Part shown: positions 31,692 through 40,517 of the stretch, piece by piece
Numbering within the stretch: position 1 is the first letter of the stretch
Layout of the letters: each line of letters begins with the position of its first letter
From: an uncultured Prevotellaceae bacterium
GTDB taxonomy: Bacteria > Bacteroidota > Bacteroidia > Bacteroidales > Bacteroidaceae
Length of the DNA stretch: 64,000 nt
Direction of reading: 5' to 3'
Assembly (NCBI GenBank): GCA_902800495.1
Contig: CADCET010000004.1
Coordinates: forward strand, 1-64,000
The notes under the pieces: model-generated
Seen by the model: only the letters and a program-made list of their open reading frames with translations
The model's database searches: none
Told to the model about the DNA's origin: nothing
Position numbers and translations under genes: made by a program

Positions 31692-32040
31692 AGATAAGAG
31701 TCGGTTGGAGCATATTTTGGAAGCCATCGAAAGGTTGCAGATGTATGCCGGCCAACTTTCGCGCGAAGAGTTGGAGGCTGATGTGTTGCGATACTACGGA
31801 ATTGTCAAGAATATTGAGATTATTGGCGAAGCAGCCAATATGCTGACAACCAGGTTCAAGGATGCCCATCCCGATGTTGCGTGGCGCGACATATCAGGTA
31901 TGAGAAACTTCTTGGTTCACGAGTACTTCCGAGTTGACAGCGATACTGTCTGGGCTGTCATTCATAGTGAAATCGTGGAATTGAAAGAACACATAATCCA
32001 TTACCTCTTGGAAACCGACTGGAAGGAGTGGGAAAAATAA
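31675..32040 (+). CDS. hepT: HepT-like HEPN ribonuclease toxin
   Basis: A 121-residue all-helical protein of the DUF86/HEPN family. The catalytic motif RxxxxHxY is present as RNFLVHEY (Arg77, His82, Tyr84), with the Tyr that MntA enzymes modify. The upstream helix IVKNIEIIGEAANML is also typical. HEPN toxins cut RNA, often tRNA, when not restrained. Coupling to mntA by overlap supports a working toxin-antitoxin pair. Confidence 0.88.
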   Translation: MREPLRDKSRLEHILEAIERLQMYAGQLSREELEADVLRYYGIVKNIEIIGEAANMLTTRFKDAHPDVAWRDISGMRNFLVHEYFRVDSDTVWAVIHSEIVELKEHIIHYLLETDWKEWEK

Positions 32041-32345
32041 TTATCGTTTCAAGGAGATAACCAAAGAAATGTGACTTTCTCTGACCGTTCTTGACAATTG
32101 TCATTTTGAAGCGAGGGGATTGTCAGACGTATATTTGAAACACTTTTTAGAAACTGAAGAACTGACTATCATTTTCCATTACAAATAGCATTTTTCGGAT
32201 CACGGGGTCGGTTGTACTGATCATTTATTTCAAATAGCAAAATAAATTTTTCAATTTTGCCGTCAGAACAAGGCGATTATCGGCGTAACCCACTTTTTAT
32301 TGTTTTTTTTCGGCCTAAAAGGGTAGCACTTTCTCAAATAATTTG

Positions 32346-32353
32346 TAACTTTG
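32346..32353 (+). promoter_or_regulatory. -7 box ahead of the 37-bp repeats
   Basis: TAACTTTG followed by GCA. A transcript would begin just before the degenerate repeat unit at 32356 and run through the repeat array. No clear TTTG -33 element is seen. Confidence 0.5.
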
Positions 32354-32386
32354 CAGGCAAGTATCGGCAAATCGTCGTAAACGACG

Positions 32387-32497
32387 CTTGCCATCGGCAA
32401 GAAATCGTTCATTAGAATGCACGCTTGCCATCGGCAAGAAATCGTTCATTAGAACGCACGCTTGCCATCGGCAAGAAATCGTTCTTCAGAACGCACG
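32387..32497. repeat. Three tandem 37-bp repeats, each with two hairpins
   Basis: Units lie at 32387-32423, 32424-32460 and 32461-32497, with a degenerate unit before them (32356-32386). Each has hairpin A cttgcc-atc-ggcaag and hairpin B of the form cgttc-loop-gaacg. Hairpin B is cgttc/gaatg, cgttc/gaacg and cgttc/gaacg in the three units, and cgtcg/cgacg in the degenerate unit, so pairing is preserved when bases change. The period of 37 is not a multiple of three. Confidence 0.85.
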
Positions 32498-32670
32498 CTG
32501 CCAAGGCATCCATCTCTGAGCGCAGAGTGCCGGTATGATTTTTGTGGGTAAAACAATACAGCATTAATGTTGTTGGAAATATCTGGGAACCTAGGAAATT
32601 CACAAGATATTGATAACGTCAAAGACAAGATTGATGCCTATGCGATAGCGTAGGCACGACTTATCAGACG

Positions 32671-32760
32671 TTATAGGCTTTCCTAGGGCCTCCAGATATG
32701 GGTAAGTAGCGTTCTACGCTTTTTCCATGTCTGGAGGCTCTGGTTTGGGGAAGCCTATAA
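32671..32760 (+). repeat. Long imperfect inverted repeat in the hsdM leader
   Basis: The outer arms are ttataggctt-tcc (32671-32683) and ggaagcctataa (32749-32760). The inner arms are gcctccagatatgg (32688-32701) and ccatgtctggaggc (32725-32738), with one change, and a small agcgttctacgct hairpin at the tip. It ends 39 bases before the hsdM start and may act on expression as an RNA structure or protein-binding site. Confidence 0.75.
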
Positions 32761-32799
32761 TCACTCTAATGACAAGTGTGCTGCCTAAAACTATCGTAT

Positions 32800-34659
32800 A
32801 TGAACCAAAGTCAATACAACCAACTGTTCTCGTTCATCTGGAACATTGCTACAGATGTGCTTGTATATGCCTTCGAGAAAGGCGAGTATAAGAAAATCAT
32901 CATGCCTATGATGGTGCTTCGGCGCATTGATGTGCTGTTGGAGCCAACAAAGGAAACGTTGCTTACCATGAAGCAAAAGCTTGATGAGAGCAACATCCAG
33001 AATCAGGACCCAATCCTTTACAACGTAACGGGCTATCCATTCTTCAATACGTCAAAGTTTACGATGAAGACGTTGAAGAGCGAAACTGACCCGCTGCGAC
33101 TGAAGATGAATTTCACAGACTATCTGAATGGCTTCAGCAAGGATGTGCAGGACATCATCGATAAGTTCCATTTGCGCCAGATGGTGGATAACCTCACGGA
33201 GGCAGAACGCTTGGGCAGTATCATTGAGAAGTTTACGGACGACAAGATAAACCTGTCTAACAAGCCTGTACTGGACGATGATGGCAATGTACGATTACCA
33301 GGACTCGACAACCACACGATGGGAACCATCTTCGAAGAACTGCTTCGCAAGTTCAATGAGGAAAACAACGTGACTGAAGCTGGTGAACACTTTACGCCTC
33401 GCGACTATGTGAAGCTGCTGGCAGACCTTGCTGTGCTTCCTATTGCGGACAAGATTACGGATAATACCTATCATATTTACGATGGTGCGTGCGGAACGGG
33501 TGGTATCTTGACGATTGCCAAGGATCGTATCATGGAGATTGCCAATGAGCAAGGCAAACATGTTCAGGTAAACATCTTCGGACAGGAATTGCAGCCAGAT
33601 ACTTTCGCCACTTGCAAGGCAGACTTGATGATTTCGGAGAACATCAATTCGTTCCAATATCATCATGGCACAGAACAGCGTGAATATATAGCCTTCGACA
33701 GTACCATATCACGTGATGGTCACCCAGGCGAGACCTTCGACTTCTGCATCTCCAATCCTCCCTTTGGCACACCCTGGAAAGAAGACCTCAAAAAGCGTGG
33801 TCTTGACGAAAAAGACAAGAAAAAGTTTACGGATAGTCGCTTCACTGTATCGGATTGCGATGGCAAAGAACTGTCCTTTATCCCTGATATTGGCGATGCG
33901 CAGATGATGTTCCTTGCCAACAACCTTTCACGTATGAGAGAAGATACAGCATTAGGCACTCGTATTGTCGAGGTACATAATGGTTCCTCACTCTTCACAG
34001 GTGATGCAGGAAGTGGTGCCAGCAACTTGCGTCAGTACATCATAGAGAACGACCTTCTGGAAGCTATCATCGCTATGCCTGAGAAGGACTTCTATAACAC
34101 AGGTATTGGCACTTTCATTTGGGTTATAACGAACAGGAAAGAGGAGCGTCGAAAAGGCTTTGTGCAGCTGATTGATGCTACAGAGATAAAAACACCTTTG
34201 CGTAAGAACTTAGGTGAGAAGAACTGCGAAACTTCTGATATAGACAGGGAGCAAATCATGAAGCTGTTGATGGACTTCAAAGAGACTCCACAAAGCAAGA
34301 CATTCCCCAACAATGAGTTTGGTTACTGGAGTGTGAAGGTATATCAGCCACAACGTGATGAACAAGGCAACATCGTCATGAAGAAAGGTGAGCCTGTCGT
34401 TGACAAGAAGAGTAAGGATGTGGAAATCATTCCTTTCCGCTATGAAGGTGGCATAGAAGGTTTCTTTGAGAACGAAATAAAGCCTTATTCTCCCGATGCT
34501 ATCATGGACATGAAGAGTGTCGAGACAGGCTATGAACTCTCATTCACCAAGTATTTCTATAAGCCTAAGCAGTTGCGTACTATTGACGAAATCAGCAAAG
34601 ATATTCGTGGCATAGAGGAACGCACAGACGGATTGTTGAACGAAATCTTAGGGAAGTAG
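32800..34659 (+). CDS. hsdM: Type I restriction system methyltransferase HsdM
   Basis: A 619-residue protein. The N-terminal HsdM domain (MNQSQYNQLFSFIWNIATDV) is followed by the adenine-specific methylase domain with the S-adenosylmethionine motif YDGACGTGG near 228 and the catalytic NPPF at 319-322. It methylates adenine in the target set by HsdS. The ATG at 32800 is preferred over an upstream frame start at 32776. The stop is followed after 1 base by hsdS. Confidence 0.94.
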   Translation: MNQSQYNQLFSFIWNIATDVLVYAFEKGEYKKIIMPMMVLRRIDVLLEPTKETLLTMKQKLDESNIQNQDPILYNVTGYPFFNTSKFTMKTLKSETDPLRLKMNFTDYLNGFSKDVQDIIDKFHLRQMVDNLTEAERLGSIIEKFTDDKINLSNKPVLDDDGNVRLPGLDNHTMGTIFEELLRKFNEENNVTEAGEHFTPRDYVKLLADLAVLPIADKITDNTYHIYDGACGTGGILTIAKDRIMEIANEQGKHVQVNIFGQELQPDTFATCKADLMISENINSFQYHHGTEQREYIAFDSTISRDGHPGETFDFCISNPPFGTPWKEDLKKRGLDEKDKKKFTDSRFTVSDCDGKELSFIPDIGDAQMMFLANNLSRMREDTALGTRIVEVHNGSSLFTGDAGSGASNLRQYIIENDLLEAIIAMPEKDFYNTGIGTFIWVITNRKEERRKGFVQLIDATEIKTPLRKNLGEKNCETSDIDREQIMKLLMDFKETPQSKTFPNNEFGYWSVKVYQPQRDEQGNIVMKKGEPVVDKKSKDVEIIPFRYEGGIEGFFENEIKPYSPDAIMDMKSVETGYELSFTKYFYKPKQLRTIDEISKDIRGIEERTDGLLNEILGK

Positions 34660-34660
34660 T

Positions 34661-35935
34661 ATGGAGAGGTATAGTTCATATAAAGATAGTGGTGTCTCAT
34701 GGATTGGGGATATACCAGAGCATTGGGAGGTGAAGCAATTACGTTCATTCTTGACATTATTTTCAGAAAAGGGACATGGTGATGCACAACTCCTTTCTGT
34801 TACTCGTGAACAGGGCGTTATTGAACGTGACAAGGAAGACAAAGAGGAGAATCATAATTTTGTTCCAGATGATTTAAGTGGATATAAGTATATCGAGAAG
34901 GGAGACTTTGCTATAAATAAAATGAAGGCATGGCAAGGTTCGTATGCAGTTTCAGATTATAATGGAATTGTAAGCCCTGCTTATTTTACATGCAAATTAA
35001 ATGGTGTTAATAAGGAGTTCTTCAGCAAAGCAATACGCAGTAAAGCTTATATTCCTTTCTTCACTCAATACTCTAAAGGTATAAGAGTAGGACAATGGGA
35101 TTTGAATCCTTATGCTTTGAAAAGTATTCCGTTTTTCTTGCCTTCTCCTAATGAACAAGGTATTATAGTAAACTATATAGAGGCCAAAACTTCTAAGATA
35201 GATGCTTATGTTGCAGATAAGGAAAAAGAGATAGAACTTCTTCAGGAACTGAAACAGAAAACCATTGCCGATGCAGTCACAAAAGGCTTGAATCCTGATG
35301 CAAAAATGAAGGATAGTGGCATCTCGTGGATTGGCAAGATACCAGAGGACTGGGAGGAATATCGTTTTGCCACTTTGTTTAAAGAGAAGTCAATATGTAA
35401 CCATGTTAATGAAGAGTTACTATCTGTTTATCTTGACCGAGGAGTCATAAGATTTTCAGAAGATAACAATAAAAGAACAAATCCCACGAGTAAAGACTTA
35501 TCAAAATATCAGTTAGTAGATATTGGCGATTTTGTTCTGAACAATCAACAAGCATGGAGAGGCTCCGTTGGCGTTTCAAGATATAGAGGTATAGTAAGTC
35601 CTGCATACTTCATTTTTGAAATGTCATCAAAACTAAATCCTTTGTTTGCAAATTATTTACTGCGTTCAACATCATGTGTAGCATATTACTATATATGTTC
35701 CAAAGGAATTGGCTCTATTCAAAGAAATCTAGATTGGAGTTCATTAAAACAAAAGAAATTGGCTATTCCACCTCTTGACGAACAACAATCCATTGTCGCC
35801 TACCTAGAAGAGAAGTGTGAGAAGATAGATAAACTTGCTTCTGAGTTACAATCAGAAATAGACTATTTGAAAGAATATAAACAGCGACTTATTGCCGACT
35901 GCGTAACAGGACAAGTAAACGTATCTGGAGTATGA
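34661..35935 (+). CDS. hsdS: Type I restriction system specificity subunit HsdS
   Basis: A 424-residue protein with two target-recognition domains, each introduced by a near-identical segment (YKDSGVSWIGDIPEHWE at about 6-22 and MKDSGISWIGKIPEDWE near 217-233). The domains are separated by helical spacers (TSKIDAYVADKEKEIELLQELKQK and CEKIDKLASELQSEIDYLKEYKQ, both over 15 residues of coiled coil; ends TSKIDAYV and LKEYKQ). It chooses the DNA sequence for methylation and cutting. It looks the most AT-rich of the operon genes, as is common for exchanged specificity genes. Confidence 0.92.
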   Translation: MERYSSYKDSGVSWIGDIPEHWEVKQLRSFLTLFSEKGHGDAQLLSVTREQGVIERDKEDKEENHNFVPDDLSGYKYIEKGDFAINKMKAWQGSYAVSDYNGIVSPAYFTCKLNGVNKEFFSKAIRSKAYIPFFTQYSKGIRVGQWDLNPYALKSIPFFLPSPNEQGIIVNYIEAKTSKIDAYVADKEKEIELLQELKQKTIADAVTKGLNPDAKMKDSGISWIGKIPEDWEEYRFATLFKEKSICNHVNEELLSVYLDRGVIRFSEDNNKRTNPTSKDLSKYQLVDIGDFVLNNQQAWRGSVGVSRYRGIVSPAYFIFEMSSKLNPLFANYLLRSTSCVAYYYICSKGIGSIQRNLDWSSLKQKKLAIPPLDEQQSIVAYLEEKCEKIDKLASELQSEIDYLKEYKQRLIADCVTGQVNVSGV

Positions 35936-35946
35936 AGAAAACAAGA

Positions 35947-36348
35947 TTATCTGCTCACCCAGTTTTCAATAATAATCCCTTCGATACGGTCGAAGTGCTT
36001 AACGTTGTCTGTTACCATTATCAGGCCTTTTGCCTTTGCCGAACTGCCTATAAGCAGGTCAAAGTCCTCCAATTTCTTTCCCAATTTCTTCAGTCTGACT
36101 TTCTCCTGACAAAAGACGTCAATAGACTCTGCAAAAGGAACGGTTTTCACTTTCTTCAGGAAGTTATTAACGGCAATCAAATTCTCCTGAGTCTTATTGC
36201 TATTATACGCCCCGTAACGCAACTCCATAACTGTAACGTCAGAAACAAAGCAGCTTGCCTCTCCACATTGTTTCATGCGTTCAATAATGCCGTATTCATT
36301 TCTAAGGGCAAAAATGCAAATATTGGTGTCAAGAAGATAACCTTTCAT
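35947..36348 (-). CDS. vapC: VapC-like PIN-domain toxin
   Basis: A 133-residue PIN-domain protein. The acidic active-site residues are visible in LLDTNICIF (Asp7), VMELRYG (Glu42), LEDFDLLI (Asp95 or Asp97) and MVTDN (Asp114). Such toxins cut initiator tRNA or rRNA. It lies on the strand opposite to the restriction operon, between hsdS and hsdR, and overlaps its antitoxin gene by 4 bases. The end faces hsdS with an 11-base gap. Confidence 0.88.
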   Translation of the reverse strand: MKGYLLDTNICIFALRNEYGIIERMKQCGEASCFVSDVTVMELRYGAYNSNKTQENLIAVNNFLKKVKTVPFAESIDVFCQEKVRLKKLGKKLEDFDLLIGSSAKAKGLIMVTDNVKHFDRIEGIIIENWVSR

Positions 36349-36587
36349 AATTCGACCTCTTTCATGTGTGCATTCCTGGCTTCACGAATGTCATCAATGA
36401 TTTCTTCCGTTGGCCTTTCATCTTGCCATTTGCCAGCAAAACTCTCTGTCCAGTCTTCCTCAGTCTTCCGCATGGAAGTGCTGAGCAAGGATATAAGCTC
36501 CAGCTTAACATCGTTGCTAAGGTCTTTCAATGTAGCCCAATATCGTGCACTTGTAGGCGACGGGGTTGTCAATGTACTTGTATTCAT
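36345..36587 (-). CDS. Antitoxin partner of the VapC-like toxin
   Basis: An 80-residue protein starting MNTSTLTTPSPTSARYW; the start is set by the promoter at 36609. The middle resembles a short oligomerising or DNA-binding segment (LKDLSNDVKLELISLLSTS). The C-terminal half (EEDWTESFAGKWQDERP and TEEIIDDIREARNAH) resembles the toxin-binding tail of antitoxins paired with PIN toxins. The ATGA overlap with vapC supports the pairing. A precise family name is uncertain. Confidence 0.75.
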   Translation of the reverse strand: MNTSTLTTPSPTSARYWATLKDLSNDVKLELISLLSTSMRKTEEDWTESFAGKWQDERPTEEIIDDIREARNAHMKEVEL

Positions 36588-36608
36588 GTTCTCTATGTTT
36601 CTTGGGTG

Positions 36609-36639
36609 CAAAAATACATATAATAATTGAAACAACAAA
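36609..36639 (-). promoter_or_regulatory. Promoter of the vapBC-like pair
   Basis: On the minus strand, TTTG (36636-36639), a 19-base spacer and TATTTTTG (36609-36616). It lies within 50 bases of the hsdR start on the other strand, so the two directions may interfere. Confidence 0.7.
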
Positions 36640-36657
36640 ATAAATATCGAAAATAAT

Positions 36658-39600
36658 ATGCCGACAAATGTAAGCGAAATGAACCTCGAAGATATGATTC
36701 TTGCTTACCTGAGAGATAAGCAGGGATATGAAGAGGGAACGACCAATGACTATGTGAAGGATTACGCTCTGGATACGGAGCGAGTGAAACGCTTCCTGCT
36801 CTCTACTCAGAAAAAGAAAGTGGAGAATACGGCATGCTTTAGTAATGCAATATCGGAACGCAGGTTCTTCACGGAGTTGGCAAAGCAATTGGCTAATCGT
36901 GGTGTGACAGATGTGCTGCGCAAGGGCTTTCGCTATATTTCGGAACTCTTCGACATGTACTATCCTCTGCCATCGGAACTGAATCCGACAGCACAGGAGT
37001 TGTATAGGAAGAACATCTTCTGCATCACTAAAGAGTTGGCATATAGTAAGGAAAACGACAATCGCATAGACCTGATGGTGTCGTTGAATGGTCTGCCTCT
37101 GATTAATATGGAACTGAAGAACCATTATACAGGGCAGACGGTGGAGAATGCCGTGAAGCAATACCAGACAGACCGTGACCCTCGTGACCCCCTGCTGGCA
37201 CCAAAGCGTTGCGCCGTTCATTTCGCTGTGGATGACGACGACATCAAGATGTGTACCTGGTTGAGTGGCAAAAGTTCGTGGTTCCTGCCTTTTAATAAAG
37301 GTGTAAACGGTGGCGCTGGCAACCCGGTCAATCCGAATGGTGTGAAGACGGCTTATCTATGGGAAGAGATATTACAGAAGGAGTCGCTAAGTGACATCAT
37401 CGAGAACTATGCTCAGGTAGTAAAACGATTTGACCCCAAAACGAATACGGAGAAAGTAAGCGTGGTATGGCCTCGCTATCATCAGCTGGATTGTGTTCGC
37501 AAATTGTTGGTAGAGACAAAGGCTAAAGGTGTAGGACAGCGATTCTTGATTCAGCACTCGGCAGGTTCTGGAAAGTCGAACTCCATTACGTGGCTGGCCT
37601 ACCAGTTGGTAGGGCTGCTGGATGGAACGCAAGCGTTGTTGGATAGTGTTATCGTGGTGACAGACCGTGTCAACTTGGATACACAGATACGCAATAACAT
37701 CGTAGCCTTCAAACGCCTGCAGAACTTGGTGGCTTGGGCAGATAGTGCCCAGTCGTTGAGAGAGCATCTGGAAAGTGGCAAGAAGATTATCATCACCATT
37801 GTGCATAAGTTCCCGTTTATCTTGGAGGCCATAGGTACGGAACTAAAGCATAAACGTTTTGGCATCATCATCGACGAGGCTCATTCGAGTCAGAATGGTT
37901 CGCTGAGTGCCAAGATGAATATTGCGCTGAGTGGTAATGCAGGTGATGATGAGGAAGATTTGGAAGATCGTCTGACAAAAATCATTGAGGGCAGGGAAAT
38001 GGTGAAGAATGCCAACTACTACGCATTCACAGCCACGCCTAAGAACAAGACACTACAGATGTTTGGAACGGCCTATCAAAAGCCAGATGGTGAGATAGAG
38101 CATCGTCCATTCCACGAATACACCATGAAGCAAGCTATCGAAGAGGGCTTCATCATGGATGTGTTGGCACACTATACCACTTATAATAGCTTCTACAAGA
38201 TTATTAAGTCTGTAGAAGATGACCCTGAGTTTGACAAAAAACAGGCATCAAAGAAACTGCGTGCCTTTGTGGAATCTCAGCCCGAGACGATACAGCAGAA
38301 AGCCAGTATCATCGTGGAGCACTTCCATTCGCAGGTAATTGACAAAGGTAAGGTTGGTGGTCAGGCAAGGGCGATGGTCGTGACAAGTAGCATCTTGCGA
38401 GCCATAGAATTCTATGATGAGATCAAGCGCTTATTGGAAGAGCGCAAGAGTCCATACAAGGCTATCGTTGCTTTCTCTGGGGCAAAGGAGTATGGAGGAA
38501 AGAGCGTCACGGAGGCAGACATCAACGGATTCCCCTCAAAGGATATAGAGGAGAATATGGAGCACGACCCATATCGCATATTGGTGGTGGCTGATAAGTT
38601 CCAGACAGGTTATGACCAGCCGCTGCTACATACGATGTATGTGGATAAGGTGCTGACAGATGTGAAAGCCGTTCAGACATTATCGCGCCTGAATCGTTGT
38701 CACCCCAAGAAACGCGATACCTTTGTGCTGGATTTCTGTAACGATGCTGACAGCATTCAACGGAGTTTCCAACGTTTCTATAAGACAACCATTCTTTCTA
38801 AGGAAACAGACCCCAACAAGCTGAACGACCTGATTGCAGAAGTTGAGGATGCTAATATCTATACGGAAGTAGAGGTCAAAGAACTGAATGAGAAGTATTG
38901 GTCAGGAGCGTCAAGAGATATGGTAGACCCCATCATCAATTTGGCTGTTGAGAGATTCAGGAAGTTGGATGACAATGCGAAGATACGCTGTAAGAGTAGC
39001 ATGAAGAGCTTCTGCCGTACTTATCCGTTCATAGCCGCAGTAATGCCTTTCAAGAGTATTGAGTGGGAGATGTTGAACACCTATTATTCTTTGTTGGTTA
39101 CCAAACTGCCAAAGTTGAAGAACGAAGACTTTACGGAAGGTTTGATAGAAGCTATTGACTTTGACCAATATCGCATTATCAAGAATGAAGAACAGAAGAT
39201 AGAGCTGGAAAATACGAATACTGAAATAGACCCGATTCCAGTAGGTGGTTCCAAGGCTCCATCACAGCCGGATATGGCTAAACTCAGCGATATTTTGGAT
39301 GAGTTTAACAGCATTAACTGGCAGAATATCGACCTTGCAAAGAAACAACTCGACGAGTTGCCTGAAAGATTGGCTACTGATGCGACCTTTGTTAATGCTG
39401 CCAAAAACAGCAATAAGGAAACGGCCATGCAACAATGTGCCAATTCGCTGATGATGATTGTGGCGCAGATGCTGAGTGAGAATACGGAATTCTGTAGGAA
39501 CTATCTGGACAACCCCGACTTCATGAACTTCATCAATTTGCGTGTGTTTGAGACGGTTTATAAAGGTCTTACGTCAAAGCTTCGTCATGTGGAGGATGAT

Positions 39601-39858
39601 AGAGAAGTTAGAAACCTGATATTTGATTTACTTCACATGGATCGTGAAATGAGCGATTTGAGCATCCAGGAAGAAGTCATCAAGAAGTTTGGCGAGCGAT
39701 ATGGAGGAATGACGGTCAACGATTGGCGTCATATTATCGAAGAATATACGCCAATGATTCGTGCAAACGTGAAAGATCCTGTTTCAGAAGAAAAAGCAAG
39801 AACAATCCCGATGAGTTATCCGATGGCAGCAGAAGACGATTCCCCCAGGATGCCATAG
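36658..39858 (+). CDS. hsdR: Type I restriction system endonuclease/translocase HsdR
   Basis: A 1066-residue protein. The N-terminal nuclease domain contains DLMVSLNGLPLINMELKNH, with the D...E-x-K pattern. The helicase-type motor domain has Walker A AGSGKS (302-307) and the DEAH box (406-409), then FTATPKNKT and the later motifs TGYDQP and QTLSRLNRCH. A C-terminal helical domain contacts HsdM. It pumps DNA and cuts at a distance from unmethylated sites. The gene is separated from hsdS by the toxin-antitoxin pair and so may need its own promoter, or read through from hsdS. Confidence 0.94.
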   Translation: MPTNVSEMNLEDMILAYLRDKQGYEEGTTNDYVKDYALDTERVKRFLLSTQKKKVENTACFSNAISERRFFTELAKQLANRGVTDVLRKGFRYISELFDMYYPLPSELNPTAQELYRKNIFCITKELAYSKENDNRIDLMVSLNGLPLINMELKNHYTGQTVENAVKQYQTDRDPRDPLLAPKRCAVHFAVDDDDIKMCTWLSGKSSWFLPFNKGVNGGAGNPVNPNGVKTAYLWEEILQKESLSDIIENYAQVVKRFDPKTNTEKVSVVWPRYHQLDCVRKLLVETKAKGVGQRFLIQHSAGSGKSNSITWLAYQLVGLLDGTQALLDSVIVVTDRVNLDTQIRNNIVAFKRLQNLVAWADSAQSLREHLESGKKIIITIVHKFPFILEAIGTELKHKRFGIIIDEAHSSQNGSLSAKMNIALSGNAGDDEEDLEDRLTKIIEGREMVKNANYYAFTATPKNKTLQMFGTAYQKPDGEIEHRPFHEYTMKQAIEEGFIMDVLAHYTTYNSFYKIIKSVEDDPEFDKKQASKKLRAFVESQPETIQQKASIIVEHFHSQVIDKGKVGGQARAMVVTSSILRAIEFYDEIKRLLEERKSPYKAIVAFSGAKEYGGKSVTEADINGFPSKDIEENMEHDPYRILVVADKFQTGYDQPLLHTMYVDKVLTDVKAVQTLSRLNRCHPKKRDTFVLDFCNDADSIQRSFQRFYKTTILSKETDPNKLNDLIAEVEDANIYTEVEVKELNEKYWSGASRDMVDPIINLAVERFRKLDDNAKIRCKSSMKSFCRTYPFIAAVMPFKSIEWEMLNTYYSLLVTKLPKLKNEDFTEGLIEAIDFDQYRIIKNEEQKIELENTNTEIDPIPVGGSKAPSQPDMAKLSDILDEFNSINWQNIDLAKKQLDELPERLATDATFVNAAKNSNKETAMQQCANSLMMIVAQMLSENTEFCRNYLDNPDFMNFINLRVFETVYKGLTSKLRHVEDDREVRNLIFDLLHMDREMSDLSIQEEVIKKFGERYGGMTVNDWRHIIEEYTPMIRANVKDPVSEEKARTIPMSYPMAAEDDSPRMP

Positions 39859-39875
39859 AAACAAGTACAAAGTTT

Positions 39876-39926
39876 GTCTTGCCCTGAAAAACGTTGCTTT
39901 AGATTCAACGTTTTTCAGGGCAAGAC
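39876..39926. terminator. Perfect 21-bp inverted repeat after hsdR
   Basis: Arms at 39876-39896 and 39906-39926 are exact complements around a 9-base loop. They contain the run gaaaaacgttg, and its complement holds ttttt. It probably ends hsdR transcription, though there is no long T tract beyond the stem. Confidence 0.75.
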
Positions 39927-40045
39927 ACATTTCAGAACGTTGACTTTTACAAGAGAGGACTGTCCGGACTATCCCTCTTGTGATCTGAAATAACAAAGCA
40001 AATCAGAAGAAAATACCGAAAAACAGAAAATAATATCATTATTCT

Positions 40046-40075
40046 TTTGAATTTAAAAATTATTTTATAACTTTG
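40046..40075 (+). promoter_or_regulatory. Promoter of the HigA-like gene
   Basis: TTTG at 40046-40049, an 18-base spacer and TAACTTTG at 40068-40075, 19 bases before the start codon. Confidence 0.65.
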
Positions 40076-40093
40076 CATCTAAGAGGTACAAAT

Positions 40094-40456
40094 ATGGCAA
40101 ATATTACGAAAGAGCAATATGAGTTTGCATTGGCACGGATTGAGGAACTGTTGCCGATGGTGGATGACAATACGCCTGCCAACGACCGTCATGCTGTGGA
40201 GTTGACAATGATGTCTGATGTTGTCATTGACTACGAGAAAGAACACTGTCCCATTGGCAAACCAACTGTGGCCCAGTTGATACAACTCTCGCTGGACGAG
40301 AAGAAAATGAGTCAGAAGCAGTTGGCTACAGAGATTGGAGTCAGTCCTTCCCGAATTAGTGACTATGTTTCTGGCAGGGCTGAGCCTACGTTGAAAATTG
40401 CCCGTTTGCTTTGTGTCACCTTAGGGATAACGCCAGCAGCTATGCTTGGCTATTAA
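40094..40456 (+). CDS. HigA-like XRE-family antitoxin/regulator
   Basis: A 120-residue protein with the HigA layout: an N-terminal helical region (EQYEFALARIEELLPMV and VVIDYEKEHCPIGKP), then an XRE helix-turn-helix (MSQKQLATEIGVSPSRISDYVSGR). HigA proteins neutralise the HigB ribosome-dependent nuclease, which usually lies directly upstream. Here a terminator and promoter occupy that place and no HigB frame is visible, so this is an orphan. It may instead regulate the following rhuM gene, 61 bases away. Confidence 0.78.
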   Translation: MANITKEQYEFALARIEELLPMVDDNTPANDRHAVELTMMSDVVIDYEKEHCPIGKPTVAQLIQLSLDEKKMSQKQLATEIGVSPSRISDYVSGRAEPTLKIARLLCVTLGITPAAMLGY

Positions 40457-40517
40457 TTCTTTCTCTTGTAACCTTTCTCATAACGGGGAGCCCCCTTGTG
40501 ATAAAATTGGATATACT

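Larger units (their letters stand above)
32041..32799. other. Structured non-coding leader region ahead of hsdM
   Basis: About 760 bases without a gene. Contents in order are: a perfect 12-bp palindrome tgacaattgtca at 32092-32103, an AT-rich stretch, a TAACTTTG box at 32346-32353, the 37-bp repeats at 32387-32497, a hairpin gcctatgc-gata-gcgtaggc at 32636-32655, and a long inverted repeat at 32671-32760. It probably holds the promoter and an RNA leader of the restriction operon. Confidence 0.6.

Noticed and set aside
32356..32497. CRISPR-like array in front of hsdM
   Set aside because: Units are directly tandem with no unique spacers, and no cas genes are present. It is a structured tandem repeat.
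34661..35935. Phase-variable hsdS with an invertible partner
   Set aside because: Only one hsdS is present, and no recombinase or silent hsdS copy with inverted repeats is seen in the window.
40094..40456. Intact HigBA pair
   Set aside because: No HigB-like frame is found on either strand in 39859-40093. Only a terminator and promoter are there.
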